Shown: positions 33,403-42,115 of the stretch, piece after piece
Numbering within the stretch: position 1 is the first letter of the stretch
Layout of the letters: each line of letters starts with the position of its first letter
Source of the DNA: an uncultured Dialister sp.
Lineage (GTDB): Bacteria > Bacillota > Negativicutes > Veillonellales > Dialisteraceae
Reading direction: 5' to 3'
Assembly (NCBI GenBank): GCA_934178345.1
Contig: CAKPQG010000003.1
Coordinates: 62,001 to 126,000, forward strand
Length of the DNA stretch: 64,000 nucleotides
The notes under the pieces: generated by a model
Told to the model about the DNA's origin: nothing
The model's database searches: none
What the model saw: only the letters and a program-made list of their open reading frames with translations
Translations under genes and position numbers: made by a program

Positions 33403-35220
33403 ATGAAATTTAAAATGAAATGGGCTGCTGCGGCCGCAGCAGCTTTGCTGACTTGCGGGGTATCCGCGCAGGCAGACAATTATGATCTGACGTATCAGGC
33501 GATTGAAACGCAGATGCTCATAGGGGATGTGTCTCAGTTTAGCAGTGAGCTCGATGGCGCGATGACAAAAGCACCCGCGGAAAGTGCCAAAAATGCAGAG
33601 GCGTCTGAAAAGACGCCTCGGATTGTATTGGTCGAGAAAGGGGATGCCTACGGTGCGACGCTGGTGGATGGGAAGGTCATCATTCCTGTCGTGAATACGA
33701 ATCTCATGGATGTTTCTCCGCAGGTCGAACTCTTGCAAGAAAACGGAATGAAAGGCATCACGGCCAGCGATGGGAAAGTGCTTCTGCCTTTACCTAAGGA
33801 ACGGAAGGATATCAAGCTGGTATCTAATGAAAATGGAAACACCATCTGGGCTTTCCGTGAAAATGGAAAATGGGGTGCTTATTCGAAGGAAGGTAAAAAG
33901 ATCCTTCCGGCAGTGTATGATGACATCCTGTCAGGGCAAGATCAGATTTTTGTCGTGAAGCAGAAAAGGCTGTTCGGTGTTGCGGATGCGACCGGCAAAG
34001 TTTGCGTCGCGCCAGCCTATCAGAAGATTTCCGCGATGAATGATGGCAAGGTGTATGCAGCACTTTCCAAAGATAATGTCTACACTTTCCTTGATTTGGA
34101 TGGGAAACCGCTTTCGACGCGTACCTATGAAGATGTGAAGCGGGTCGACGAGGACATCGCTGCGGTCAAGATCGCGGACAAGTGGGGATATGTGACGGTC
34201 GACGGGAAGACGCTGGTCGACCCGAAATATGACGATATCGCGCCCTTCCATGAAGGCTACGGATTGGCTGCGCGGGATGGACAGATTTCCATCTTTGACA
34301 AGAGCGGTACCATTGTAGGGAAGGCCAGCGGTGAAAAGGTGATGCTTCCATTTTACAATGGATATGCCGGCATTAAGAATGATGGGAAATGCAGCTATAT
34401 CAAGCCAAATGGAGAAATCCTTGCTACGGTGAATGCGACCAAGCTGATGCCGTTCCTCCATGGGTCAGCACTGTTTGAAAAAGAGAAGAGCCGGCTCGGA
34501 TGGGGTGCGCTCTTGGGCATCGTGAAGATGGTGAGCTCCTATGGCATGTACCTCCCGACCGTCAGCTCCAGTGATTTCTTCAATAAAGACTACAAATTCG
34601 GCTATGTGAATACCAAAGGGGAGGTCTACCTGCCGACGACCAATGACTTCAATGGCCCCTATTATAAAGACAAGGTGATCGTACAGATCAAAGGAAAATG
34701 GGGATATGCAGACCGTGAAGGAAATCTGATCGTTCCGGCGGAATATAAGGAAATCTCCCATTGGACAGGCTCTGCAGAAGATATTGTCATCGTAAGAAAT
34801 GATAAAGGCTATGGCTATTACAAACTCGGGAAAGGGATGATTGCCGAAGGATTCAAAAAAGCGAACAGGTTCTCTGCTGAGGTTGATTTCCAGAAGAAAG
34901 CCATGGTACCTGGTCTCGCTGCCGTCCAGACGAGCGATGGGAAATGGGGATTCCTTGATGAAGAGGGACATATGGCTATCCCGGCTGTCTATGATAAAGT
35001 GCTGGATGGCTTCTCGTATGGTGCAGCTTGCGTTTCCAAGGGTGGCGAGGTCGGCCTTATCGATAAGGAAGGCAAGGCAGTGATTCCATTCACCAAGACG
35101 CTGCAGGAAATGTGGAAATTGGATGAAGAACATATAGCTTTCAAAGAAAAAGGAAAATGGGGCTTCATGGATGTGAAGGGAAATCGGCTCGTGGAACCTA
35201 CGTATGACAGGGTCTGCTAA
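33403..35220 (+). CDS. Secreted WG-repeat protein
   Basis: 605 residues from the ATG at 33403, behind GGAGGAGCGCA. The signal peptide ends near SAQADN; no lipobox. The body is a series of at least eight WG (KWG) beta-repeats, for example KWGAYSKEGKKILPAVYDDI, KWGYVTVDGKTLVDPKYDDI, KWGYADREGNLIVPAEYKEI, KWGFLDEEGHMAIPAVYDKV and KWGFMDVKGNRLVEPTYDRV. Such proteins are extracytoplasmic with poorly known, probably binding, roles. No operon partner. The gene is bracketed by a left-hand element end at 33138 and an inverted matching end at 35262-35289. Confidence 0.88.
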   Translation: MKFKMKWAAAAAAALLTCGVSAQADNYDLTYQAIETQMLIGDVSQFSSELDGAMTKAPAESAKNAEASEKTPRIVLVEKGDAYGATLVDGKVIIPVVNTNLMDVSPQVELLQENGMKGITASDGKVLLPLPKERKDIKLVSNENGNTIWAFRENGKWGAYSKEGKKILPAVYDDILSGQDQIFVVKQKRLFGVADATGKVCVAPAYQKISAMNDGKVYAALSKDNVYTFLDLDGKPLSTRTYEDVKRVDEDIAAVKIADKWGYVTVDGKTLVDPKYDDIAPFHEGYGLAARDGQISIFDKSGTIVGKASGEKVMLPFYNGYAGIKNDGKCSYIKPNGEILATVNATKLMPFLHGSALFEKEKSRLGWGALLGIVKMVSSYGMYLPTVSSSDFFNKDYKFGYVNTKGEVYLPTTNDFNGPYYKDKVIVQIKGKWGYADREGNLIVPAEYKEISHWTGSAEDIVIVRNDKGYGYYKLGKGMIAEGFKKANRFSAEVDFQKKAMVPGLAAVQTSDGKWGFLDEEGHMAIPAVYDKVLDGFSYGAACVSKGGEVGLIDKEGKAVIPFTKTLQEMWKLDEEHIAFKEKGKWGFMDVKGNRLVEPTYDRVC

Positions 35221-35261
35221 AGCAGCGTTTTACCTTTGATCCGTAAGGAAGCTGACACGAG

Positions 35262-35289
35262 CTGGCAACGATTGAATCAGTGTTTCCCT
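35262..35289. mobile_element. Solo element end, inverted
   Basis: CTGGCAACGATTGAATCAGT followed by GTTTCCCT is the inverted complement of the left end at 33138. No element body is attached, so it is a remnant or the far end of a larger unit containing the WG gene. Confidence 0.6.
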
Positions 35290-35403
35290 AGAGCGAAGTT
35301 TAGCCGTACTTGTACGACATGAACCGTGAAATGCGCTGGTGCCAGATTGCAGGGAATGCCTTCATCGAGAATTCTTCAAAACGGCTGTCCTTTTTTGGCT
35401 GCC

Positions 35404-35434
35404 AAGAGTGTCTCTTTATGAGAGGCACTCTTTT
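35404..35434 (+). terminator. Intrinsic terminator after WG-repeat gene
   Basis: AAGAGTGTCTCT pairs with AGAGGCACTCTT around TTATG, ending in TTTTGC. Confidence 0.75.
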
Positions 35435-35476
35435 GCATTTTCATACCAAGCTTTGGCAGAAACTTCAGTACATGGC

Positions 35477-35505
35477 TTTATTCAAAGACTGTTTTAGTGT
35501 ATAAT
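35477..35505 (+). promoter_or_regulatory. Promoter of NhaC-type antiporter
   Basis: TTTATT (35477-35482), 17-bp spacer, TATAAT (35500-35505). The -35 is weak. Confidence 0.5.
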
Positions 35506-35561
35506 AAACAAAATATTACATCGCAGCGGGGATGCTGCTTTTTAGAAAGAGGGATGAGGGA

Positions 35562-37052
35562 ATGAGTGAAACCATCTGGTCACTGCTGCCGCCAGTCGTG
35601 ACGATTATTCTGGCATTAGCGACGAAGGAAGTCTACATGTCGCTGGCCATTGGCATTTTCATGGGTGCCTTTATGTTCACCGGCTTCAGCGTACTTGGTG
35701 CTATCGATACGATGTTCAAGATCATGTCGGATAAGGTCGGGGGCAATGTGTACATCCTGGTTTTCCTGGTACTGCTCGGCATCATGGTGGCGGCCATTCA
35801 GAAATCAGGGGCTTCGCAGGCATATGGAGACTATGCAGCGCGCACGATCAAGGGAAAGAAGAGCGCACTCTTTGTCACCATGGTGCTTGGTATTTTGATT
35901 TTTATTGATGACTACTTCAACTGCCTGACGGTCGGTACGGTCATGCGTCCTGTTACAGACCGCTTCAAGATCACCCGTGCGAAGCTCGCCTACATCATCG
36001 ATGCGACAGCGGCGCCGGTCTGCATCATCGCTCCAGTCTCTTCCTGGGCGGCGGCAGTCACTTCTTCTTTGCCGGAGGGCAGCGACATCGATGGATTTGC
36101 GCTCTTCCTTTCGACCATTCCGCTGAATCTCTATGCATGGCTGACTGTCATTTTCATGCTGGTTCTCATCTGGGCGGGCAAAGACTTCTCCCGCATGGCT
36201 GCTTTTGAAAAGAAAAGCGGCGGCACGCTGGTGATTCCGGAAGAATACGCGGATGACGAATCGAGTGCCCCGGTGGGCAATGGCCGCATCATCGACCTTG
36301 TGCTCCCGCTCTTCGTTCTGATTTGCGGCTGTATCTTCGGCATGCTCTATACAGGCGGCATTCTGGAAGGCAAAGGCGTCGCGGACGCTTTCGCAAACTG
36401 TGAGTCCGCAAGAGGTCTTGTCATCGGCTCTTTCATTGCGCTTGTTTTCACCTTTGCTCTGTATATTCCAAGAAAGGTGCTTTCCTTTGGCACGTTCTGC
36501 TCCTGCTTCGGCGAAGGCTTCAAGCAGATGACATCGGCCATCATGATCCTGACGCTCGCATGGACGCTCTCCGGCGTGGTCGGCAAGGAATATCTGAATA
36601 TCGGCGGCTATGTAGGGAATGTCGTCAGTGATAATGCGTCGGTGGCCATCATGCTCCCTGCACTCTTCTTCCTGGTGGCGATCGGTCTTGCTTTTGCGAC
36701 CGGTACCTCCTGGGGGACCTTCGGCATTCTGATCCCGATCGTGCTGGCTGTCGTGAATAATGACCAGAACCTCATGGTCATGACGGTCGCTGCGGTGCTG
36801 GCCGGCTCTGTCGGCGGGGATCATATTTCTCCGATCTCCGATACGACGATCCTTGCTTCGGCAGGTGCGCAGTGTCATCATATCGACCATGTCTCGACCC
36901 AGATCCCCTATGTCATGGTGGTCGCTTCGAGCTGCGTCGTCGGGTATCTTGTAGATGGATTTACCGGAAATGGTCTGGCAGGCGGCGCGGTGGCGCTTGT
37001 CATGATGCTCGCAATCCAGTTCTTTTTCCTGAAATTCCGCGCGAATGCATAA
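35562..37052 (+). CDS. Na+/H+ antiporter NhaC family protein
   Basis: 496 residues from the ATG at 35562, which follows GATGAGGGA; the in-frame ATG 10 codons earlier lacks a ribosome site. About 11-12 TM helices. Family landmarks: LLPPVVTIILALATKEVYMSL, GIMVAAIQKSGASQAYG, the charged intramembrane segment FIDDYFNCLTVGTVMRPVTD, and ATGTSWGTFGILIPI with GGDHISPISDTTILAS. The family exchanges Na+ for protons, sometimes with malate/lactate or amino acids. Exact exchange is unknown. Followed by a strong bidirectional terminator shared with the convergent SDR gene. Confidence 0.9.
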   Translation: MSETIWSLLPPVVTIILALATKEVYMSLAIGIFMGAFMFTGFSVLGAIDTMFKIMSDKVGGNVYILVFLVLLGIMVAAIQKSGASQAYGDYAARTIKGKKSALFVTMVLGILIFIDDYFNCLTVGTVMRPVTDRFKITRAKLAYIIDATAAPVCIIAPVSSWAAAVTSSLPEGSDIDGFALFLSTIPLNLYAWLTVIFMLVLIWAGKDFSRMAAFEKKSGGTLVIPEEYADDESSAPVGNGRIIDLVLPLFVLICGCIFGMLYTGGILEGKGVADAFANCESARGLVIGSFIALVFTFALYIPRKVLSFGTFCSCFGEGFKQMTSAIMILTLAWTLSGVVGKEYLNIGGYVGNVVSDNASVAIMLPALFFLVAIGLAFATGTSWGTFGILIPIVLAVVNNDQNLMVMTVAAVLAGSVGGDHISPISDTTILASAGAQCHHIDHVSTQIPYVMVVASSCVVGYLVDGFTGNGLAGGAVALVMMLAIQFFFLKFRANA

Positions 37053-37061
37053 GAAAAATGA

Positions 37062-37114
37062 AAAGAAGGGGCTGTGAAGAAATGAAGATTCATTTCCTCA
37101 CAGCCCCTTCTTTT
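37062..37114. terminator. Bidirectional intrinsic terminator
   Basis: GAAGGGGCTGTGAAGAAATGA pairs with TCATTTCCTCACAGCCCCTTC, with A/T runs on both sides. It serves the convergent antiporter (plus) and SDR (minus) genes and resembles the terminator at 2632. Confidence 0.88.
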
Positions 37115-37141
37115 GTGTCCCTAGTCCCTAGTCACCAGCTG

Positions 37142-37900
37142 CTATTTCTTGCTGACAAGGAAGCCTGTCCCCTGCTGGGCAGCCATGATGACGACGTCGC
37201 TGATTTGGACGCGTTTCGGACGGCTGACGACGAAGGCGATGACATCGGCGATATCCTCTGCCTGCAGCGCATCAATGCCTGCATAGACGGACGCAGCACG
37301 TTTCGTATCGCCGTGGAAGCGGACTTCGCTGAATGGTGTCTCCACAAGGCCCGGCTGGATGGTGGTGATTTTCACATCGCTGGCCATGACATCGATGCGA
37401 AGACCGTCGCTGAAGGTTTTGACAGCGGCCTTTGTCGCGCAGTAGACGGCGGCACCGGCATAGGCGTACAGGCCGGCCGTGGAGCCGAGGTTTACGACGT
37501 GGCCATGATTCCGTTTCACCATCGCAGGGAGGAAGGCACGCGTGACGAGGAAGAGACCTTTGATATTCGTATCGATCATTTCCATCGTGTCTTCCGGATC
37601 CGTGTCCTGATAGGGCTCAAGGCCTCTGGCAAGGCCTGCATCATTCACGAGTACATCCGGTGCACCGAAGGTATCCAGTACTTCAGAGGTGACGTCCAGA
37701 ATGGCAGCGCGGTCCTGTACATCCAGCGCGTAGGTCGTGACCTTCACGCCGCTTTCCTTCTCGATGTCTGCTTTCACGCTCGCGAGTTTTTCTGTATTTC
37801 TGGCAGCGAGTACCAAGTCGTAGTGAGAGGCAGCCAGTGCTTTGGCAGTGGCAAGGCCGATGCCGCTCGTGGCACCGGTGATAAATGCGTATGGATTCAT
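37142..37900 (-). CDS. Short-chain dehydrogenase/reductase
   Basis: 252 residues, classical SDR: NADP-binding TGATSGIG (residues 9-16) and LAARN that favours NADP(H), LVNDAGLARG, the catalytic Ser in VNLGSTAGLYAY and YCATKAAVK (YxxxK). It is close to the YdfG-type 3-hydroxy acid dehydrogenases (serine/3-hydroxypropionate), where the family name is more secure than the substrate. It starts behind AAGGAGGTTTTCTT. Monocistronic, minus strand. Confidence 0.9.
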   Translation of the reverse strand: MNPYAFITGATSGIGLATAKALAASHYDLVLAARNTEKLASVKADIEKESGVKVTTYALDVQDRAAILDVTSEVLDTFGAPDVLVNDAGLARGLEPYQDTDPEDTMEMIDTNIKGLFLVTRAFLPAMVKRNHGHVVNLGSTAGLYAYAGAAVYCATKAAVKTFSDGLRIDVMASDVKITTIQPGLVETPFSEVRFHGDTKRAASVYAGIDALQAEDIADVIAFVVSRPKRVQISDVVIMAAQQGTGFLVSKK

Positions 37901-37928
37901 AAGAAAACCTCCTTGAAAATAATGGGTT

Positions 37929-38103
37929 CAGTGTTTCCCTAGGGAAACACTGATTAAGTCGTTATCGGATTTCATTCTTGGATTTTTATACAGAGCGAGG
38001 AGACAGAGGGCGCGAATAGCGAGCTATTTAAGGAGAATGTCGACGACGCTATGTATAAAAATCCATATGAAATCTGATTCTGCGATTGAATCAGCGTTTC
38101 CCT
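37929..38103. mobile_element. AGGGAAACACTGATT-ended element (full copy d) abutting another end
   Basis: A full copy runs 37941-38103, from AGGGAAACACTGATT to AATCAGCGTTTCCCT. Immediately left, CAGTGTTTCCCT (37929-37940) is the right end of another copy. The two ends meet as a perfect 24-bp palindrome centred at 37940/37941. Located upstream of the divergent SDR gene. Confidence 0.8.
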
Positions 38104-38276
38104 AAAAATGAAGGTGGCGGCTTCGCCGCGGATACATAGGAGGCGATGCCCGAAGGTAGCATTCAAGTCACCAGTCAACAGTCATCGGTCACTCGAAGCT
38201 ACTCATCCCTATGCCCTTCTGCTATAATGATTATACAATGTCACGAGCAGAAATCCCATCAGAAAGGGGAATCATC

Positions 38277-38915
38277 ATGAAAATTTACGCGCTCTTCCTC
38301 GCTTCGCTTCTGACCGTGGGCCTTTCTGGCTGCGGCGCAGAGACGAAACCAGCGGCTTCCTCGGCGCCCGCTGCTTCTTCGCAGTCTGCGTCCGTGAAGG
38401 CGATCCATGAGATCGCGCCGGCCTCAGAAAAGGTTTTCCAAGAGGCGTCTACTCTCTACGCCAAAGGGCAGAATCGGGAGGCACTTCTCACTTGTGATAA
38501 GGCTCTGGAAATCGATCGGGAGAATTACAAAGCCCTTTCTCTGAAGGGGCTCATTCTGGCACTCGATGTCTCGCCGGAGCAGGGGATCGGACAGATCTTG
38601 AAGGCGCTCAAAATTAACCCTGATTACACGCAGGCTTTTTATGATATGGCGATGGCGCAGAAACTTGCCAAGCACTATGACGAATCGATTTCCTACTTCC
38701 AAAAAGTGCTCGCAGCCGATCCGAAGAATACATGGTCTCTCTATGGGATCGCGACGAACTATGCGGATAAAAGGGATAAGGCGAATGCACTCTCTTACCT
38801 TGAGAAGGCGATGGCGCTTGACCGCGAGCATGTCCGCCCCGAGGCCATGCGGCAGGACCATTTCGAGTGGCTGAGAGGGGATAAGGATTTTTTGAAAATT
38901 GTGGGGGAGAAGTGA
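38277..38915 (+). CDS. TPR-repeat lipoprotein
   Basis: 212 residues from the ATG at 38277, after AAAGGGGAATCATC; the 22-codon upstream extension covers the promoter (TATAAT at 38223) and is rejected. Lipobox LSGC, then a Ser/Ala-rich linker and three to four tetratricopeptide repeats (ASTLYAKGQNREALLTCDKA, GLILALDVSPEQGIGQILKA, MAMAQKLAKHYDESISYFQK, IATNYADKRDKANALSYLEK). Likely a periplasmic scaffold; partners unknown. The TGA stop is part of a GTGACTG heptamer array. Confidence 0.88.
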   Translation: MKIYALFLASLLTVGLSGCGAETKPAASSAPAASSQSASVKAIHEIAPASEKVFQEASTLYAKGQNREALLTCDKALEIDRENYKALSLKGLILALDVSPEQGIGQILKALKINPDYTQAFYDMAMAQKLAKHYDESISYFQKVLAADPKNTWSLYGIATNYADKRDKANALSYLEKAMALDREHVRPEAMRQDHFEWLRGDKDFLKIVGEK

Positions 38916-39150
38916 CTGGTGGCTGGTGACTGGTGACTGGTAGCTAGTGACTGGTAGCTAGGGATTAGGTTTGCGATACGAGAAAACCGCTAGTTTCAAA
39001 TCTCCGCGGCGCTTCCATCATTTTATGCGCCGCATCACCATTTCGCATTTCTCATTTCTAATTTCTTATTCAATCGAGGCTTTCAAACGTAATCAAGGGG
39101 CGCCCCGCCCCACGAGCTAACCCTGAACCTTTATTTGTGTTTTCTTAAGT
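38905..39150. repeat. Mosaic intergenic repeat
   Basis: AGTGACT/GGTGGCT/GGTGACT/GGTAGCT units overlap the TPR stop codon. The CGATACGAGAAAACCGCTAG module, a GCGGCGC/GCGCCGC hairpin (about 39004-39034), CATTTCTAATTTCTTATTC and the GGGGCGCCCCGCCCC...CTAACCCTG module follow. Confidence 0.8.
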
Positions 39151-39172
39151 CATTTTTTCAAGGAGTGTATGC

Positions 39173-39487
39173 ATGAAAGGTATGAAATATGCGATCATGT
39201 GCTCGGCACTGTCGCTCGTTTTTTATTATCACAACCTGATGATCGGTGGCGGCTTCTGGGGCTATATGGCGGGTATCATCTATCTTTTCACCTATCGCGC
39301 GCACAGTACGCTCCTTGCGATCGGATGCATCGCGACGGCGATTCTGACTGTCATGTACTTCCCATGGGAGTTTACCCTGAAAGGCTATCTGCAGGTCGGC
39401 GTCGCCTGGTCGATGACGATCATCGGGCTCACTGCCGTGCTGACGGTGGTTTCCCTGCTGCATAAGATCGTGGGGAAGAAGGAGTGA
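39173..39487 (+). CDS. Small integral membrane protein, unrecognised
   Basis: 104 residues with about three to four hydrophobic helices (residues 5-20, 25-41, 46-62, 73-96) and a short basic C-terminus (KIVGKKE). It starts behind AAGGAGTGTATGC, so it looks translated. I do not recognise a family. It stands alone between repeat mosaics. Its TGA stop comes from a GTGACTG heptamer. Confidence 0.75.
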   Translation: MKGMKYAIMCSALSLVFYYHNLMIGGGFWGYMAGIIYLFTYRAHSTLLAIGCIATAILTVMYFPWEFTLKGYLQVGVAWSMTIIGLTAVLTVVSLLHKIVGKKE

Positions 39488-40015
39488 CTGGTGACTAGGC
39501 GATTAGAAGACTAGAAGACTAGAAGACATCAGACTCCTGTATCGTCATTTCGAGCGAAGCGAGAAATCTTTCTTGCAGACCGAGAAACGATGTATGTGTG
39601 AACGCAGAAATACGTAGCACCAAGGCGTCGTTTCCATATCAGTGCTTATGTGATACTGACCGCAGTGCAAGAAAGATCCCTCGGCTGCGCTCGGGATGAC
39701 GATATGGGGGGAGACCTTGAGAAGAGTCAGCGTTTTTACATGACCGTTGTGTAGCCCCTTGAAGAAGGGGCGCGCCGAAGGCGGAGGATAGATCTGCCCC
39801 GAAGGGGCAGCCTTCTACGTGAAGGAATGAAAGCGAATGTGAGATGAGCGTTCTCTTGGGTTTTCATACCGCGAGCACCCTATCCGGCTCGGTCTGCTCG
39901 CCACCTTCTCCTAGAGGGGAAGGCTATACTGGGAAAGCGGTATTCTCGTATCGCCCCATATATACTCGCGGCGAAGCCGCCCCATGGACTACCCCCGAAC
40001 CCTGAAACTATTCAC
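39483..40015. repeat. Composite of three repeat types before rpsD
   Basis: Heptamers (39483-39530); an inverted-repeat element (39537-39709) bounded by TATCGTCATTTCGAGCG and CGCTCGGGATGACGATA, which recurs inverted at 13229-13396; then a CCCTTGAAGAAGGGGCGCGCC...CTAGAGGGGAAGG module (about 39750-39930) related to the one at 48480-48680; then a truncated mosaic end. No coding signal. Confidence 0.75.
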
Positions 40016-40025
40016 CATTTTCTAT

Positions 40026-40054
40026 TTGACACGACCCGAATTACCCTTTATAAT
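40026..40054 (+). promoter_or_regulatory. Strong sigma-70 promoter of rpsD
   Basis: TTGACA (40026-40031), 17-bp spacer, TATAAT (40049-40054): consensus at both hexamers. A roughly 48-nt leader with AATTCGGATAGCGGTATT could hold an S4 autoregulatory structure; not shown. Confidence 0.9.
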
Positions 40055-40107
40055 AAATAAGCTATTCAATTCGGATAGCGGTATTTTATAGAGAGGTGAC
40101 TCACACA

Positions 40108-40701
40108 ATGGCAACAAACAGAAATCTCCGTTTTAAGACCAGCAGACGTTTCGGCGTAAATGTTTACGGCCATCCGAAAGCGTTAAAACGGCAGCCAGCG
40201 GAAGCTCGTCAGAAGAAAATGTCTGAATACGGCATCCAGCTCGCAGAAAAACAGAAAGTAAAAGCAATGTACAACCTGCTTGAAAAGCAGTTCTACCGCT
40301 ATTATGATAAAGCAAAGAGAATGTCCGGCGTCGTAGGCGAAAACCTGCTGTTCCTGCTGGAAACCAGACTCGATAACGTCGTATATCGTGCTGGCTTTGC
40401 ACGTTCCATCCGTCAGGCTCGTCAGATGGTTACCCATGGCCTCATCAATGTCGATGGCAAGAGAGTAGACATTCCGTCCTACCCGCTGCGCGCTGGCCAG
40501 GTCGTTTCCCTGCGTGAAGCTTACAGATCCAACGAAATGTTCAAACAGTCCTTCCAGGAAGCTAAGACTTTCGATCTTCCATACATCGAAAAATCTTTCG
40601 ACAACTGGACCGCTACCCTGGTTCGTTTCCCGCAGAGAGACGAACTCCCATACAAGGACGAAGTCAACGAAACCAACATCGTCGAACTGTACTCCAAGTA
40701 A
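40108..40701 (+). CDS. rpsD: 30S ribosomal protein S4
   Basis: 197 residues from the ATG at 40108, with GAGAGGTG upstream; the GTG at 40096 lies in that site and is rejected. Full family pattern: RNLRFKTSRRFGVNVYGHPK, EKQKVKAMYNLLEKQFYRYY, LLETRLDNVVYRAGFARSIRQARQMVTHGLINVDGKRV (S4 RNA-binding domain) and the C-terminal VELYSK. It lacks the zinc-binding cysteines (Cys-minus form). S4 starts small-subunit assembly on 16S rRNA. It stands alone rather than in the alpha operon, as in many Firmicutes. Confidence 0.97.
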   Translation: MATNRNLRFKTSRRFGVNVYGHPKALKRQPAEARQKKMSEYGIQLAEKQKVKAMYNLLEKQFYRYYDKAKRMSGVVGENLLFLLETRLDNVVYRAGFARSIRQARQMVTHGLINVDGKRVDIPSYPLRAGQVVSLREAYRSNEMFKQSFQEAKTFDLPYIEKSFDNWTATLVRFPQRDELPYKDEVNETNIVELYSK

Positions 40702-40721
40702 TTGGATTCTTTTCGCGAATA

Positions 40722-40750
40722 CAAAAAGACCGGCTTGCCGGTCTTTTTTT
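40722..40750 (+). terminator. Intrinsic terminator after rpsD
   Basis: AAAAGACCGGC-TT-GCCGGTCTTTTTTT. Confidence 0.93.
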
Positions 40751-40939
40751 GTGCTTTTGAAAAAGTGAGAAGTGCTGGAGCGTTGCATAAAAATATAAAG
40801 CGCCGCTGTATTGTTGTTTCTCTCTTGATTTTCAACGATAAAAACATTTTGTTCAAATCTATGGTAAAATAGTAAGAATTGATAGCTCTGCGGTTCATGA
40901 TTTCTGGCGCACTATGATTGTTTTGCGCTGTACCACAAG

Positions 40940-41190
40940 TGTGAAAGCGGAGATGAGGGATTAGTGGCTAGGGATTAGGAGCGCCAAGTGACTAGTGACT
41001 GGAATGCCAGCTCAGGCCATCGCCAGTATTTATATTTCGCGGCGCTTCCTTATTTTTATGCGCCGCACCACCATTTCTCATTTCTAATTTCTCATTCAAT
41101 CGAGGCTTTCAAACGTAATCAAGGGGCAAGCCGCCCCACGGGCTAACCCTGAACCCTGAACCCTGAACCCATCAACCTTATTCTCTATTT
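40940..41190. repeat. Mosaic intergenic repeat
   Basis: TAGTGGC/TAGGGAT heptamers, AGTGACT units, a GCGGCGC/GCGCCGC hairpin (about 41038-41069), CATTTCTAATTTCTC units, then AACCCTG units (41146-41170) close to the lpxL ribosome site. Confidence 0.8.
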
Positions 41191-41209
41191 TTCAGAAAGG
41201 GGTATCCCT

Positions 41210-42115
41210 ATGAAAGGTACCTATAGATTACTCAAGACGCTCGGCGCTTTCTGCTGCGGGCTTTCAGAAGAAAATGCCGTGAAAGCGGGGGATGCGCTGG
41301 GAAAATTTTTCTGGCTGCTGGTACCGGCAAGAAGAAAGCGGCTTGCAGTCGCGAATCTTCTCCGCACCGGTCTTGCCAAGGACGAGAAGGAAGCGGAGCG
41401 CATCGCGAAGGCATCGGCTGTCCGTTTCGGGCCGCTGGGGGTCTCGATGTTCCGCTTCCCGCTGCTTACGAAGGAGAATATTTCCGAATATGTGACCATT
41501 CGAGGGAAGGAAAAGCTGGATGCGATCAAGGCGGAAGGGAAAGGCTGCATCCTGGCGGCGACGCACTGCGGCAACTGGGAAGTCGAAGGGGCGGCGCTTG
41601 CGCTCTACGGTTATCCGCTGCTTTCTGTCGCGATGAAGCAGAACAATGAGGAATTCGACCGTTTCCTCTGCGAATATCGCTCGATGCCGGGACAGACCGT
41701 CGAGTACAAGACCGGTGTCCGTGATATGCTCCGCCGGCTGAAGGAAGGATACTTCGTGGGACTTCTGTGCGATCAGGACCCCGGGGACACGGGGATCCTG
41801 TCTGATTTCTTCGGGGAGAAAACACTGACTGCGACAGGGCCGGCGCATTTTTCCATGCTCTGCAAGCTGCCGGTCATGACAGCGCTGATCCACCAGACGG
41901 GGCCTTTCCGCTTTGAAATCATCATCGGCGATCCGATCACGCCGGAGGAAGGGCTCTCCAAGAAGGAAGCCATCCAGAATATCACGGATAAGATCAATGA
42001 GCGCCTGGAAGCATGGATTCGCCAGTATCCGGAGGAATGGTTCTGGCTGCACAATCGCTGGAAATGGACGGATCGTCTACACCCGGAGCTAAAGTCTGAA
42101 AGCAGGGATGAGTAG
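41210..42115 (+). CDS. lpxL: Lipid A late acyltransferase (LpxL/HtrB family)
   Basis: 301 residues. The acyltransferase motif HCGNWE (HX4E) is in ILAATHCGNWEVEGAAL; later conserved pieces are CDQDPGDTGILSDFFG, TGPAHFSMLCKLPV and QYPEEWFWLHNRWK. The enzyme adds a secondary acyl chain to Kdo-lipid A at the inner membrane, so the host has LPS and is a diderm. Start behind AAAGGGGTATCCCT. The last eight residues or so (LKSESRDE) and the TAG stop read from the AAGTTTGAAAGCAGGGATGA repeat module, meaning a repeat insertion reset the C-terminus. Confidence 0.93.
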   Translation: MKGTYRLLKTLGAFCCGLSEENAVKAGDALGKFFWLLVPARRKRLAVANLLRTGLAKDEKEAERIAKASAVRFGPLGVSMFRFPLLTKENISEYVTIRGKEKLDAIKAEGKGCILAATHCGNWEVEGAALALYGYPLLSVAMKQNNEEFDRFLCEYRSMPGQTVEYKTGVRDMLRRLKEGYFVGLLCDQDPGDTGILSDFFGEKTLTATGPAHFSMLCKLPVMTALIHQTGPFRFEIIIGDPITPEEGLSKKEAIQNITDKINERLEAWIRQYPEEWFWLHNRWKWTDRLHPELKSESRDE

